From Cellulomonas avistercoris (GTDB taxonomy: Bacteria > Actinomycetota > Actinomycetes > Actinomycetales > Cellulomonadaceae): a DNA stretch of 58,758 bases. The stretch lies in contig NZ_JACSQV010000020.1 in assembly GCF_014836445.1 (NCBI RefSeq), positions 1 to 58,758 of the forward strand, in the 5' to 3' direction. The position numbers were made by a program, and so were the translations under genes. Below are positions 1 through 9,191 of the stretch, piece after piece. Within the stretch, counting starts at the first letter, position 1; every line of letters starts with the position of its first letter. The notes beneath the pieces were generated by a model. The model worked only from the letters and a program-made list of their open reading frames with translations. It did no database searches and was not told the origin of the DNA.

Positions 1-60
1 GGGGGGGGGGGGGGGGGGGGGCCGGGGGGCCGCCCCCGCGGGGGGGGGCCCCGCCCCCGG
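1..60. repeat. G/C homopolymer-rich window edge
   Basis: The first 21 bases are all G, and the next 40 are runs of G and C only. No gene is visible here. The tract lies just downstream of the stop codon of the minus-strand binding-protein gene, where a terminator or the next transporter gene would be expected. It could be a contig-end artefact or a genuine G-quadruplex-prone spacer. The sequence alone does not decide; I favour an assembly or sequencing end. Confidence 0.6.
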
Positions 61-79
61 GCCGGTGATCAGGTGACCG

Positions 80-949
80 TCAGGCGCAGGCGGCGACGGT
101 CGGGGGGTTGAGCTCCTCGTTCGGGACGTAGCCCGACGCGCCGACGTTCTCGTCGAGCGCGTCCTGCCACGAGCCGTCCTCGATCATCTCGGTGATCGCG
201 GCGCTCACGTCCTCGCAGACGTCGCTGTCCTTGGGCAGCCCGACGCCGTAGTTCTCCTCGGAGAACGGGTTGCCGACGACCTTGACCTTGCCCTCGTTGG
301 CCGGGACCGCCGCGAGACCGGCCAGGATGATGTCGTCCGTCGTGACCGCGTCGACGGTGCCCGCGACCAGGGCGGTGACGCACTCGGCGTAGCCGGGCTG
401 CTCGAGCAGCTGGGTGCCGGCCGCGTACTCGTCCTTGATGCGCTGCGCCGACGTCGACCCCGTGACCGAGCACAGGTTCTTGCCCTCGAGGTCCTCGGGG
501 CCGGAGATCGAGTCGTCGTCCGCGGCGACCAGCAGGTCCTGCCCGGCGACGAAGTACGGTCCGGCGAACCCGACGACCTCCTTGCGCTTGTCGGTGATCG
601 AGTAGGTCGCGAAGATCATGTCGACCTGGCCGTTCTGGAGCATGGTCTCGCGCTGCGCGGAGGGTGCCTGGACCCACTCGATCTGGTCGGCGCCGTAGCC
701 CAGCTTCTCGGCGACGTACTGCGCGACCGCGACGTCGAAGCCGGTGTAGTCGCTGCCGTCCTGGTAGCCCAGGCCGGGCTGGTCGAACTTGATGCCGATG
801 CGCAGGGTGCCCTCGGCACCGCCGGCGTCGCTGGTCTCGGTCCCGCCCGCGTCGGCGGTGTCCTCGGGCTCGTCGGCGTTGCCGGCGCAGGCTCCGAGCG
901 TGAGTGCTGCCACCGCGGTGAGGGCGACCGCCAGTCGTCGTGCACGCAT
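80..949 (-). CDS. gluB: Glutamate-type ABC transporter substrate-binding lipoprotein
   Basis: Extracytoplasmic binding protein of the polar amino-acid family (SBP type 3), expected to capture glutamate or a similar amino acid for an ABC importer. The chosen ATG gives 289 residues and follows a GAAGGGAAG ribosome-binding site. An upstream ATG at 976 would add nine residues and lacks such a site. The N-terminus is a lipoprotein signal, with arginines, a hydrophobic stretch and the lipobox LGAC (lipidated Cys about residue 21), then an acidic/Gly/Thr-rich linker. The body carries typical family stretches such as GFDVAVA and the DMIFATYSIT region. It lies 46 bases downstream of the ATPase gene, so it is probably in the same operon. 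The order ATPase then binding protein matches gluAB of corynebacterial gluABCD; the permeases would fall off the left edge. Glutamate is inferred from family and order. Confidence 0.88.
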   Translation of the reverse strand: MRARRLAVALTAVAALTLGACAGNADEPEDTADAGGTETSDAGGAEGTLRIGIKFDQPGLGYQDGSDYTGFDVAVAQYVAEKLGYGADQIEWVQAPSAQRETMLQNGQVDMIFATYSITDKRKEVVGFAGPYFVAGQDLLVAADDDSISGPEDLEGKNLCSVTGSTSAQRIKDEYAAGTQLLEQPGYAECVTALVAGTVDAVTTDDIILAGLAAVPANEGKVKVVGNPFSEENYGVGLPKDSDVCEDVSAAITEMIEDGSWQDALDENVGASGYVPNEELNPPTVAACA

Positions 950-995
950 GAGCGCTTCCCTTCGTTCGTCCATCATCGGTCCGTCGAGGTGCTGG

Positions 996-1790
<795 letters not shown>

Positions 1791-1796
1791 TGGTCG

Positions 1797-1831
1797 AACC
1801 TACGGGTGAGATGTTGCATTCGCCATGAATG
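1797..1831 (-). promoter_or_regulatory. gluA promoter with inverted-repeat operator candidate
   Basis: On the minus strand a TAGGTT hexamer (1802-1797) ends six bases before the gluA ATG, fitting a -10 for a leaderless transcript. About 17 bases further upstream lies the perfect inverted repeat CATTC-N5-GAATG (1817-1831). It covers the place where the -35 would sit, an arrangement typical of a repressor operator. No specific regulator is identified. Confidence 0.4.
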
Positions 1832-1933
1832 GACGTCACGGTCCAGTAACGGCGGTTCGGGCGATTGCGGCCCGCAGGTGCTCCGTGCGGGCGGTACGAG
1901 GGGTGCCGGACGTGGGTCGTACCCTGGTGGGCG

Positions 1934-3559
1934 ATGTCCACCACACTGCCTGCCCCCGCGCCCGCGGACGCGACGGCGCCCGTTCCCGAGGGTCACGCGG
2001 GCGGCGCCGTGCGCGCCGACGGCCGTCCGCTGACGTACCTGGTCAAGACGCTCGGCTGCCAGATGAACGTCCACGACTCCGAGCACATGGCGGGCATGCT
2101 GGAGCACGCGGGCTACGTGCCCGCGCAGCCGGCCGACGCCGCTGCCGAGGACGTCGACGTCCTGGTCATCAACACCTGCGCCGTCCGCGAGAACGCGGCC
2201 GACAAGCTCTACGGGAACCTGGGCCGGCTCGCGGGCGCCAAGCGGTCGCGCCCCGGCGGCATGCAGATCGCGGTCGGCGGGTGCCTGGCGCAGAAGGACC
2301 GCGCCGGCATCGTCGAGCGCGCCCCGTGGGTGGACGTGGTGTTCGGCACGCACAACCTCGACGTGCTGCCGGCGCTCCTGGAGCGGTCCCGGCACAACGC
2401 GGCGGCGCAGGTCGAGATCGCCGAGTCGCTGCAGGTCTTCCCCAGCACGCTCCCGACGCGCCGCGAGTCCGTGTACGCGGGGTGGGTGTCGATCAGCGTC
2501 GGCTGCAACAACACCTGCACGTTCTGCATCGTGCCGCACCTGCGCGGCAAGGAGCGCGACCGCCGGCCCGGCGAGGTCCTGGCCGAGGTCGAGGCCCTCG
2601 TCGCCACCGGTGCGATCGAGGTCACGCTGCTGGGCCAGAACGTCAACTCCTACGGCGTGGGGTTCGGTGACCGGCACGCGTTCGGCAAGCTGCTGCGGGC
2701 CGTCGGCGCGGTCCCCGGGCTCGAGCGCGTGCGCTTCACGTCCCCGCACCCGGCGGCGTTCACCGACGACGTGATCGAGGCGATGGCGGCCACGCCGACG
2801 GTCATGCCGCAGCTGCACATGCCGCTGCAGTCCGGCTCCGACCGCGTGCTGCGCGCCATGCGTCGCTCCTACCGCGCAGACCGCTTCCTGGGCATCCTCG
2901 ACCGCGTGCGCGCGGCGATCCCGCACGCCGCCATCACGACGGACGTCATCGTCGGATTCCCCGGGGAGACCGAGGCGGACTTCCTCGAGACGCTGCGCGT
3001 CGTCGAGGCCGCGCGCTTCTCCTCGGCGTTCACGTTCCAGTACTCGCCGCGTCCCGGGACCCCCGCCGCCGATCTGCCGGACCAGCTCCCGAAGAACGTC
3101 GTGCAGGAGCGGTACGAGCGGCTCGTCGCGCTCCAGGAGCGGATCTCGGGAGAGGAGAACGCGGCGCAGGTGGGCCGGACGGTCGACGTCCTCGTCGCAC
3201 AGGGCGAGGGACGCAAGGACAGTGCGACCGCCCGGATCTCCGGCCGGGCGCAGGACAACCGGCTGGTGCACCTGGCGCTGCCGGTCGGCCTCGACCCGGC
3301 CGCCGCACCGCGGCCCGGGGACCTCGTGACGGTCGAGGTCACGGGCTCGGCCCCGCACCACCTGGTCGCGGACTCGGCGCTCACGCCCGGCGGGGTCTTC
3401 GTCGTCCGGCGCACGCGGGCCGGCGACGCCTGGCAGGCGCGTGCCGAGGGCAGCCAGGAGCACGCCCACGACGGCGCCGGCGGCGGCTGCGGCACGGGCG
3501 GTGGGGCTGCGGGGCCCGTCGTGCTGGGTCTGCCGGGGATCGGACGCCCCAGCGCCTGA
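1934..3559 (+). CDS. miaB: tRNA-2-methylthio-N6-dimethylallyladenosine synthase MiaB
   Basis: Radical-SAM methylthiotransferase that converts i6A37 of tRNA to ms2i6A. It is 541 residues from the ATG at 1934, which follows GGTGGG. The longer open frame to 1865 lacks family similarity at its N-terminus. The first [4Fe-4S] cluster cysteines lie in TLGCQMN (Cys42), NTCAVREN and GGCLAQ. The radical-SAM cluster is CNNTCTFC (Cys191, 195, 198). A TRAM-like RNA-binding domain follows, and the last ~50 residues are a Gly/Ala-rich tail. miaA, which makes its substrate i6A, lies about 3.7 kb downstream. The gene is divergent from the gluAB operon. A TACCCT hexamer at 1920 sits eight bases before the start, suggesting a very short or absent leader. 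Confidence 0.95.
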   Translation: MSTTLPAPAPADATAPVPEGHAGGAVRADGRPLTYLVKTLGCQMNVHDSEHMAGMLEHAGYVPAQPADAAAEDVDVLVINTCAVRENAADKLYGNLGRLAGAKRSRPGGMQIAVGGCLAQKDRAGIVERAPWVDVVFGTHNLDVLPALLERSRHNAAAQVEIAESLQVFPSTLPTRRESVYAGWVSISVGCNNTCTFCIVPHLRGKERDRRPGEVLAEVEALVATGAIEVTLLGQNVNSYGVGFGDRHAFGKLLRAVGAVPGLERVRFTSPHPAAFTDDVIEAMAATPTVMPQLHMPLQSGSDRVLRAMRRSYRADRFLGILDRVRAAIPHAAITTDVIVGFPGETEADFLETLRVVEAARFSSAFTFQYSPRPGTPAADLPDQLPKNVVQERYERLVALQERISGEENAAQVGRTVDVLVAQGEGRKDSATARISGRAQDNRLVHLALPVGLDPAAAPRPGDLVTVEVTGSAPHHLVADSALTPGGVFVVRRTRAGDAWQARAEGSQEHAHDGAGGGCGTGGGAAGPVVLGLPGIGRPSA

Positions 3560-3698
3560 GGGGTGAGGCGGGCGCTCGTCGCCCGTCGCCGTCGTGCGCA
3601 CCCGGGCCCTTGGGACCACGTCCGCGGCGTCGCCGCGGGCTTGAATGGGGACGGCAACGCCGCCGTCCCGCGGCGCCCGCAGCACACGTGGAGTCGTG

Positions 3699-5288
3699 AT
3701 GTCCGGCATCTTCGTCTTCCTCGCCCAGCAGCCCGTCCTGCTGCTCTTCGTCGTCATCGGCGTGGGCTCGGCCGTGGGCCACGTCAAGGTCCGCGGGGTG
3801 GGGCTGAGCGCGGCCGCCGTGCTGTTCCTCGCGATCGGCCTGTCCGCGTGGGCGGCCTCCTACGGCGTCGACCTCGAGATCACCGAGGCGCTCGGCACGC
3901 TGGGACTGACCCTGTTCACGTTCTGCGTCGGCCTGGTCTCGGGTGCGACCTTCTTCTCGTCGCTGCGACGCAGCCTCGGCCCCGTCCTCGCCGTGGCCGG
4001 CGTGCTCGCCGCGAGCGCCGCCGTCGCCGTGGGGGTGGGTCGGCTCCTGGGGCTCGACCACGCCGTGGTCGCCGGCGCCTGGGCGGGCGCGGTCACCAAC
4101 ACGCCCGCGCTCGCGGCCGCGCGCGACGCGGCGGGCGATGCGACCGGCCCGACCATCGGGTACGCGGTCACGTACCTGTTCGGCGTCGTCGGGATGCTCG
4201 TCGCGGTGTCCGCGGCGCTGCGGCACCGGGAGCGTGACACGGACGCACCCCCGACGCTCGTCAGCCGCACCGTGCGCGTCGAGGCCACGGGTCGTCCACG
4301 GATCGAGGACCTGGAGGAGGAGCACGGCGACCGCATCAAGTTCTCGCGCGTGCGGCGGGGCGAGCAGTCGCCCATCCGGACCGCGGAGGCCGCCGACCTC
4401 CTGCTGCTCGACGACCTCGTCACCGTCGTCGGGCCGACCGAGGACGTCGACGCGGTCACGCGTGAGCTCGGGCACGCGTCGTCGCACCGGCTCGAGGCCG
4501 ACCGGCTCTACCTCGACATGCGCCGCGTCACGGTCTCGGCCGAGCGGGTGGCGGGGCACACCATCGGCGAGCTCGACCTGCTCCACCGGTTCGGTGCCAC
4601 CATCTCCCGCGTGCGCCGCGGCGACGTCGACGTGATCGCGACCGACGACTTCCAGCTGCAGCTCGGGGACCGGGTGCGCGTCATCGCCCCCCGCGAGCGC
4701 ATGGCGGAGGTCTCGACGTGGTTCGGCGACTCCTCGCGCGGGATGTCGGACATCATGCCCGTGGTCCTGGGCATCGGCATGGTCGCCGGCATCCTCCTGG
4801 GGGCGATGGCGATCCCGCTCGGCGGGAGCGTCTTCACGATCGGCTCGGCGGCGGGCACGCTGGTCGTCGGGCTGGTCCTCGGGCGGCTGGGGCGCATCGG
4901 GCCCGTGGTCACCGCGATGCCGTACACGGCGGCACAGGCGATCGCCGAGCTCGGTCTGCTGATCTTCCTGGCGCAGGCGGGGACGCGGGCGGGGGCGCAG
5001 ATCGGCGCCGCCTTCACGTCGGGGGACTGGCTGCGCATCCTGGCGCTCGGCGTGGTGGTCACGGCCGTGGTCGCGTCCGGCCTGTACGTCGTCATGCGAC
5101 GCGTCTTCGCGGTCGGCGGGACGCGGCTGTCGGGCATCATGGGCGGCGTCCAGACCCAGCCCGCGGTCCTCGCGTTCGCGAACGCGCGCACGGGGTACGA
5201 CGCCCGCGTGGCGCTCGGCTACGCGCTGGTCTACCCGGCGGCGATGATCACCAAGATCGTCCTCGGCCGGATCCTCGGCGGTCTGTGA
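3699..5288 (+). CDS. AspT/YidE-type membrane transporter
   Basis: Integral membrane protein of the aspartate:alanine exchanger (AAEx)/YidE-YbjL family, 529 residues. The ATG at 3699 has GTGGAG upstream, and the hydrophobic start MSGIFVFLAQQPVLLLF fits the family. The layout is the family's repeat: about five N-terminal membrane segments (residues 1-185), a soluble middle with RCK_C/TrkA-C-like character (residues ~195-355), then a second set of about five or six membrane segments to the C-terminus. Each half contains the typical Gly/Ala-rich stretch with T-N/Q-P-A-L (VTNTPALAAARD; VQTQPAVLAFAN). The substrate is not predictable; AspT exchanges aspartate for alanine. It converges on the YbjN gene with only three bases between stop codons. 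Confidence 0.82.
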   Translation: MSGIFVFLAQQPVLLLFVVIGVGSAVGHVKVRGVGLSAAAVLFLAIGLSAWAASYGVDLEITEALGTLGLTLFTFCVGLVSGATFFSSLRRSLGPVLAVAGVLAASAAVAVGVGRLLGLDHAVVAGAWAGAVTNTPALAAARDAAGDATGPTIGYAVTYLFGVVGMLVAVSAALRHRERDTDAPPTLVSRTVRVEATGRPRIEDLEEEHGDRIKFSRVRRGEQSPIRTAEAADLLLLDDLVTVVGPTEDVDAVTRELGHASSHRLEADRLYLDMRRVTVSAERVAGHTIGELDLLHRFGATISRVRRGDVDVIATDDFQLQLGDRVRVIAPRERMAEVSTWFGDSSRGMSDIMPVVLGIGMVAGILLGAMAIPLGGSVFTIGSAAGTLVVGLVLGRLGRIGPVVTAMPYTAAQAIAELGLLIFLAQAGTRAGAQIGAAFTSGDWLRILALGVVVTAVVASGLYVVMRRVFAVGGTRLSGIMGGVQTQPAVLAFANARTGYDARVALGYALVYPAAMITKIVLGRILGGL

Positions 5289-5291
5289 CGC

Positions 5292-5813
5292 TCAGTTGTC
5301 CGGCACGTCCGGCGGCGGGGCGCCGTCCGCCGGCACGATCGGGTCGAGCGCCGCGAACAGCTGCACGCCGGTCCCGAGCCCGCACGCCAGCAGCTGTGCG
5401 AGCTGCACGTCGGTGACCCCGGGCTCGAGGTCGGCGGAGACCTCGGCGTACACCGCGAGCATCCCCTCCTCCTCGCGCGCGTACGCCTTGGGCCAGATGC
5501 GCTCGCGGTTCCAGTCGTTGAGCGCGAGCGCGAGCGCCCGGCGCTGCTCGAGCGGCAGCGAGCGGTGCCAGCGTCCCCGCACCTGCAGGATCTCCTGCTG
5601 CTCGCCCAGGAGCAGGAACCAGAAGCGGCTCCCGTCCCAGGTGCCCGTGAGGTCGCCGTCGTCGTCGACGACGAACCGGTACCCCCGCGCGAGCAGGTAG
5701 TCGGCGACGCGGTCGCGCGTCAGGGGACGCGGCGGCTCGTCGTCCAGGGAGCGGCCCTTGGTCGGCTTGGGCAACCCACCGAGGACGCGCAGCAGCCAGC
5801 CGGGGGCGCTCAC
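5292..5813 (-). CDS. YbjN domain-containing protein (second of pair)
   Basis: Cytoplasmic 173-residue protein of the YbjN family (putative sensory/chaperone-like fold related to type III chaperones). Visible marks are DGDLTGTWDGSRFWFLLLGEQQEILQVRGRW, a family-typical core, and the NDWNRERIWPKAY segment. The paralogue immediately upstream shares this core (LQVRGQW, CNEWNAERIWPKAY), so the two arose by tandem duplication. The start codon overlaps the upstream stop by four bases, indicating translational coupling. Molecular function is unknown for this family in actinobacteria. Confidence 0.85.
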   Translation of the reverse strand: MSAPGWLLRVLGGLPKPTKGRSLDDEPPRPLTRDRVADYLLARGYRFVVDDDGDLTGTWDGSRFWFLLLGEQQEILQVRGRWHRSLPLEQRRALALALNDWNRERIWPKAYAREEEGMLAVYAEVSADLEPGVTDVQLAQLLACGLGTGVQLFAALDPIVPADGAPPPDVPDN

Positions 5814-6391
5814 GGCGCCGCCCCGGCAGGGTCGGGGTACCGCTCGTCGAGGGCGTCGAACAGCATGCTGCCGGTCGACAGGCCGCAGAACAGGATCTGG
5901 CTCAGCTGGGCGTCGGTCGCGCCGTGCTCGAGGTCGGTCGCGACCTCCGCGACGACGTGGACGCGGCCGTTGTCACGCACGCGCACGTACGCCTTGGGCC
6001 AGATGCGCTCGGCGTTCCACTCGTTGCACAGGTCGAGCACCTCCTCGAGCCGTTCGATCGCCAGCTCGCGGTGCCACTGCCCGCGCACCTGCAGGATCTC
6101 CGCCTGCTGGCCGAACAGGAAGAAGTAGAACAGGCGCCCCCGCCACAGGCCACCGAGGTCGCCGTCGTTGTCGATGAAGTACGAGAACTGGTTGTCGGAC
6201 ATCCAGGACGCGATCCGTGCGGGCGACACGGGGGTGGGCGACGACGCCGCGTGCTCGGCCGTCCCGAGCTCCCGCACGAGCAGCTCGGCGACCCGGTCGT
6301 GCAGGTCGACGTCGTCGAGCGGCACCGCTGACGTGTCCGCCACGGGGTGTGCGCCGGACCACCGGCGGGCGAGCTGACGGAACCACCGCAT
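5810..6391 (-). CDS. YbjN domain-containing protein (first of pair)
   Basis: 193-residue YbjN-family protein, with an N-terminal extension rich in Arg/Trp and then the domain from about residue 60. The core NDGDLGGLWRGRLFYFFLFGQQAEILQVRGQW and CNEWNAERIWPKAY closely parallel the downstream paralogue. The ATG at 6391 has no Shine-Dalgarno, but a TAGGGT hexamer ends six bases upstream, so the mRNA is probably leaderless. It is transcribed away from the next gene at 6494. The two YbjN proteins may act as a heterodimer; this is inferred only from their coupling. Confidence 0.85.
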   Translation of the reverse strand: MRWFRQLARRWSGAHPVADTSAVPLDDVDLHDRVAELLVRELGTAEHAASSPTPVSPARIASWMSDNQFSYFIDNDGDLGGLWRGRLFYFFLFGQQAEILQVRGQWHRELAIERLEEVLDLCNEWNAERIWPKAYVRVRDNGRVHVVAEVATDLEHGATDAQLSQILFCGLSTGSMLFDALDERYPDPAGAAP

Positions 6392-6493
6392 GCGCCGACC
6401 CTACCCGCCGCCCCCGACGGTGCGCCCGAGCACCCGTCCCGCCGCGGGCGCGGGGTCGTCGTCGGCGGGGCTGCGGGACGTTACGGTCGGACG
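6392..6493. promoter_or_regulatory. Divergent promoter region, two leaderless-type -10 elements
   Basis: The gap of 102 bases separates two divergent genes. On the minus strand TAGGGT (6403-6398) lies six bases before the ATG at 6391. On the plus strand TACGGT (6482-6487) lies six bases before the GTG at 6494. Both match TANNNT at the distance expected if transcription begins at the first base of the start codon. No convincing -35 was found. Confidence 0.45.
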
Positions 6494-7255
6494 GTGCTCG
6501 CCGCCGTCGCCCTGGTCCCGGACACCGTCCTGCTGCTGCCCGGCGCCGCGGGACGCGGTCCCGACGACCCCGAGCTGGTCGCCCTGCGCGCGGCCGCCAG
6601 GACCGCCGTGGCGCGCGCCGTGGGCCGCACGGCCCGTGTGCTCGTCGTCGCGCCGGGACCCGTCGACAGGTCGGTGGCCGGCACGGTCCGTGCCGGCGCC
6701 GCCGCGGCGGGCGTGCCGGACCACCTGCTCGAGCACCCCGTGCCGCAGGTGCGCCTCGAGGTGGCGCCCGGCGGGCCGCCCGAGGTCCCCGGCCCCCCGG
6801 GCACCGGTGCCGCGGCCGGCGTGCGGCTCGCGCTGGAGGCCGGCGTGCCGGCCCGCGGCCTGCACGTCGTCGAGGTGACCCCGGGGAGGGCCGCCCCGCT
6901 GCGTGCGATCGGGGCGGCGACGACCACGACGGGTCCGACGGTGCTCGTCGTCGTGGGGTCCGGCGCCGCACGGCACGGGCACGACGCACCGCTGCCGCAC
7001 GACGACCGGGCGGCCGGCCTCGACCGCGGCCTGCTCGCCGCGCTGCACGCGGGTGGCACCCCGGCGCGCGACGCGCTCGCCGCGCTCGACGCCGCCCTGG
7101 CCGCGGACCTCGGCGTGACCGGGTGGGCGCCCTGGCAGGTCCTCGTCGGGGCGCTCGACGCCGCCGTGACGGCCCCGCCGGCGCCCGACGTCCTGCACAC
7201 GACGCTCTGGCACGGTGCCGCGCACGCGGTGGTCGCGTGGGAGGTCGCGCCGTGA
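6494..7255 (+). CDS. Class III extradiol dioxygenase-like protein (Rv2728c-type)
   Basis: 253-residue Ala/Gly-rich protein resembling the LigB fold of class III extradiol dioxygenases, as found just upstream of miaA in actinobacteria (the position of Mycobacterium Rv2728c). The N-terminus LAAVALVPDTVLLLPGAAG corresponds to the strand where true dioxygenases carry a metal-binding His; here that position is Asp/Thr, so it is probably not a catalytic dioxygenase. The GTG start at 6494 is chosen because a TACGGT -10 ends six bases upstream. The longer open frame has a disordered, non-family N-terminus. It overlaps miaA by four bases (GTGA), so the two are co-translated. Actual function unknown. 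Confidence 0.75.
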   Translation: MLAAVALVPDTVLLLPGAAGRGPDDPELVALRAAARTAVARAVGRTARVLVVAPGPVDRSVAGTVRAGAAAAGVPDHLLEHPVPQVRLEVAPGGPPEVPGPPGTGAAAGVRLALEAGVPARGLHVVEVTPGRAAPLRAIGAATTTTGPTVLVVVGSGAARHGHDAPLPHDDRAAGLDRGLLAALHAGGTPARDALAALDAALAADLGVTGWAPWQVLVGALDAAVTAPPAPDVLHTTLWHGAAHAVVAWEVAP

Positions 7256-8208
7256 GCCTCGTCGTGGCCGTCGTGGGTCCGACCGCGACGGGGAAGTCGG
7301 ACCTCGCGCTGGACCTGGCCCAGGCGCTCGGGGCGGAGGTGGTCAACACCGACGCGATGCAGCTGTACCGCGGCATGGACGTCGGGACCGCGAAGCTCCG
7401 GCCGGACGAGCGCCGGGGTGTGCCGCACCACCTGCTGGACGTGCTCGACCCGCTGCAGGAGGCGTCGGTCGCCGACTACCAGGAGCTCGGCCGTGGCGTG
7501 CTCGCCGACCTGGCCGGCCGTGGCGTCCGCGCCGTCGCCGTGGGCGGCTCCGGGCTGTACGTGCGGGCGCTGCTCGACCGGATGGAGTTCCCCGGGACGG
7601 ACCCGCAGCTGCGGGCGGCGCTCGAGCAGCGGGTCGAGGCGCAGGGTGCGCGTGCCCTGCACGACGAGCTGGCCGCGGCCGACCCCGTCGCGGCCGAGGG
7701 CATCGGCCCGCGCAACGCGCGGCGCATCGTGCGTGCCCTCGAGGTCATCGCCCTGACGGGACGGCCGTACTCCGCGAACCTGCCCAGCCACGAGTACGAG
7801 GTCCCGGCCGTGCAGATCGGCCTGGACTGCGACCGTGCGGCGCTCGACGCCCGCATCGAGCGGCGTGTCGAGCGCATGTGGGACGGCGGGCTGCTCGACG
7901 AGGTCCGCCGGCTCGCGGCGCACGGGCTGGGACGCACGGCGTCGCGTGCCGTCGGCTACGCGCAGGCGCTCGCGCAGCTGGCGGGCGAGCTCGACGAGCG
8001 GTCGGCCAGGGCCGCGACGGCCGCGGGCACGCGGCGCCTCGCCCGCAAGCAGATGGGCTGGTTCGGACGCGATCCGCGGGTGCACTGGCTCGACGCCCGC
8101 GACCCGGAGCTCCTGGCGCGCGCGCTCGAGGTCGTCGCGGCCGCGGACGCCGGCCGGCTGCCGGCGCCCGACCTGAGCGGGCCCGTGCGCCGTACCCTGG
8201 GGTCGTGA
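7252..8208 (+). CDS. miaA: tRNA dimethylallyltransferase MiaA
   Basis: Transfers the dimethylallyl group from DMAPP to A37 of tRNAs reading UNN codons, making i6A. It is 318 residues from the GTG at 7252, preceded by GGGAGG. The P-loop is GPTATGKSD (residues ~9-17). Family segments include NTDAMQLYRGMDVGTAK, VGGSGLYVRALL and the C-terminal RRLARKQMGWFGRD. Start and stop codons overlap both neighbours by four bases. It works upstream of MiaB, also in this window, to give ms2i6A. Confidence 0.96.
   Translation: MSLVVAVVGPTATGKSDLALDLAQALGAEVVNTDAMQLYRGMDVGTAKLRPDERRGVPHHLLDVLDPLQEASVADYQELGRGVLADLAGRGVRAVAVGGSGLYVRALLDRMEFPGTDPQLRAALEQRVEAQGARALHDELAAADPVAAEGIGPRNARRIVRALEVIALTGRPYSANLPSHEYEVPAVQIGLDCDRAALDARIERRVERMWDGGLLDEVRRLAAHGLGRTASRAVGYAQALAQLAGELDERSARAATAAGTRRLARKQMGWFGRDPRVHWLDARDPELLARALEVVAAADAGRLPAPDLSGPVRRTLGS
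8193..8198 (+). promoter_or_regulatory. Internal leaderless-type -10 for dapF
   Basis: TACCCT lies in the last codons of miaA and ends six bases before the GTG of dapF. It would give dapF its own leaderless transcript besides read-through from miaA. No clear -35. Confidence 0.3.
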
Positions 8209-9191
8209 CCGCCCCGAGCGCCCCGACCACCGTCGAGACCCCTGCCGCACCGTCCGCGAGCGGGCCCGTCGCGGGTGCGCTCGCGGTCACCAAGGGCCAC
8301 GGCACCCAGAACGACTTCGTGCTCGTCGACGACCGCGAGGGCGAGCTCGACCTGACGCCCACGCTGGTGCGTCGCCTGTGCGACCGGCGCGCCGGCATCG
8401 GCGCCGACGGCGTGATCCGCGTGGTCGCGACGCGGCACGTCCCCGGGGTGCCCGACGACGTGCGCGGCACGACCTGGTTCATGGACTACCGCAACGCCGA
8501 CGGGTCCGTGGCGCAGATGTGCGGCAACGGCGTCCGCGTCTTCGCGCGGTACGCGCACCGGCTCGGCCTGTGGGACCCGCAGGCGGGTCCGCTGGACGTG
8601 GGCACGCGGGCGGGGGTGCGCACGGTGGTGACCACCGCGTCGGAGAGCGGCGAGGACACGTGGTTCACGGTCGGCATGGGTGCGGTGACGCTGCCGGGCG
8701 GGCCCGACGCGCTCTCGACGGGCGGGGACGCCCAGGTCCACGTCGCGGGTCTGGCCGTGACCCGGCCCGGGCTGTCCGTCGACGTCGGCAACCCGCACAC
8801 GGTCGTCGTGCTCGCGCAGGAGAGCGACCTCGAGCGCGTCGACCTCACCGTGGCCCCCGCCGTCGAGCCGGTCCCGGACGACGGCACCAACGTCGAGCTC
8901 GTGGTGCCGCTGGGCGAGCGGACCGCGCCCGACGGCACGGTCGTCGGGCGCGTCCGCATGCGCGTGCACGAGCGCGGCGTGGGCGAGACCCGCTCGTGCG
9001 GCACCGGCGCCGTCGCGGCGGCAGCGGCGGTGCGCGCCTGGGGCGGCGCGCAGGCGCCCGCCGTGTGGCTCGTCGACGTCCCGGGCGGCACCGTGCGCGT
9101 CACGCTGCACCCCGACGGCCGCGCGGACCTCGCCGGACCCGCCGTGCTCGTGGCCGACGCGCACGTGGACCTGGCGGCGCTGCCGGCGTGA
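8205..9191 (+). CDS. dapF: Diaminopimelate epimerase DapF
   Basis: Interconverts LL- and meso-diaminopimelate, the last isomerisation before lysine. It is 328 residues. Both catalytic cysteines are present: Cys106 in MCGNG and Cys265 in SCGTGA. KGHGTQNDF and VDVGNPHTVV are family segments. About 28 residues rich in Ala/Pro/Thr precede the first conserved strand (LAVTKGHG). The GTG at 8205 overlaps the miaA stop by four bases, and the next gene overlaps in the same way. If this is Cellulomonas, whose wall carries ornithine, the enzyme mainly serves lysine synthesis (inference). Confidence 0.95.
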   Translation: MTAPSAPTTVETPAAPSASGPVAGALAVTKGHGTQNDFVLVDDREGELDLTPTLVRRLCDRRAGIGADGVIRVVATRHVPGVPDDVRGTTWFMDYRNADGSVAQMCGNGVRVFARYAHRLGLWDPQAGPLDVGTRAGVRTVVTTASESGEDTWFTVGMGAVTLPGGPDALSTGGDAQVHVAGLAVTRPGLSVDVGNPHTVVVLAQESDLERVDLTVAPAVEPVPDDGTNVELVVPLGERTAPDGTVVGRVRMRVHERGVGETRSCGTGAVAAAAAVRAWGGAQAPAVWLVDVPGGTVRVTLHPDGRADLAGPAVLVADAHVDLAALPA

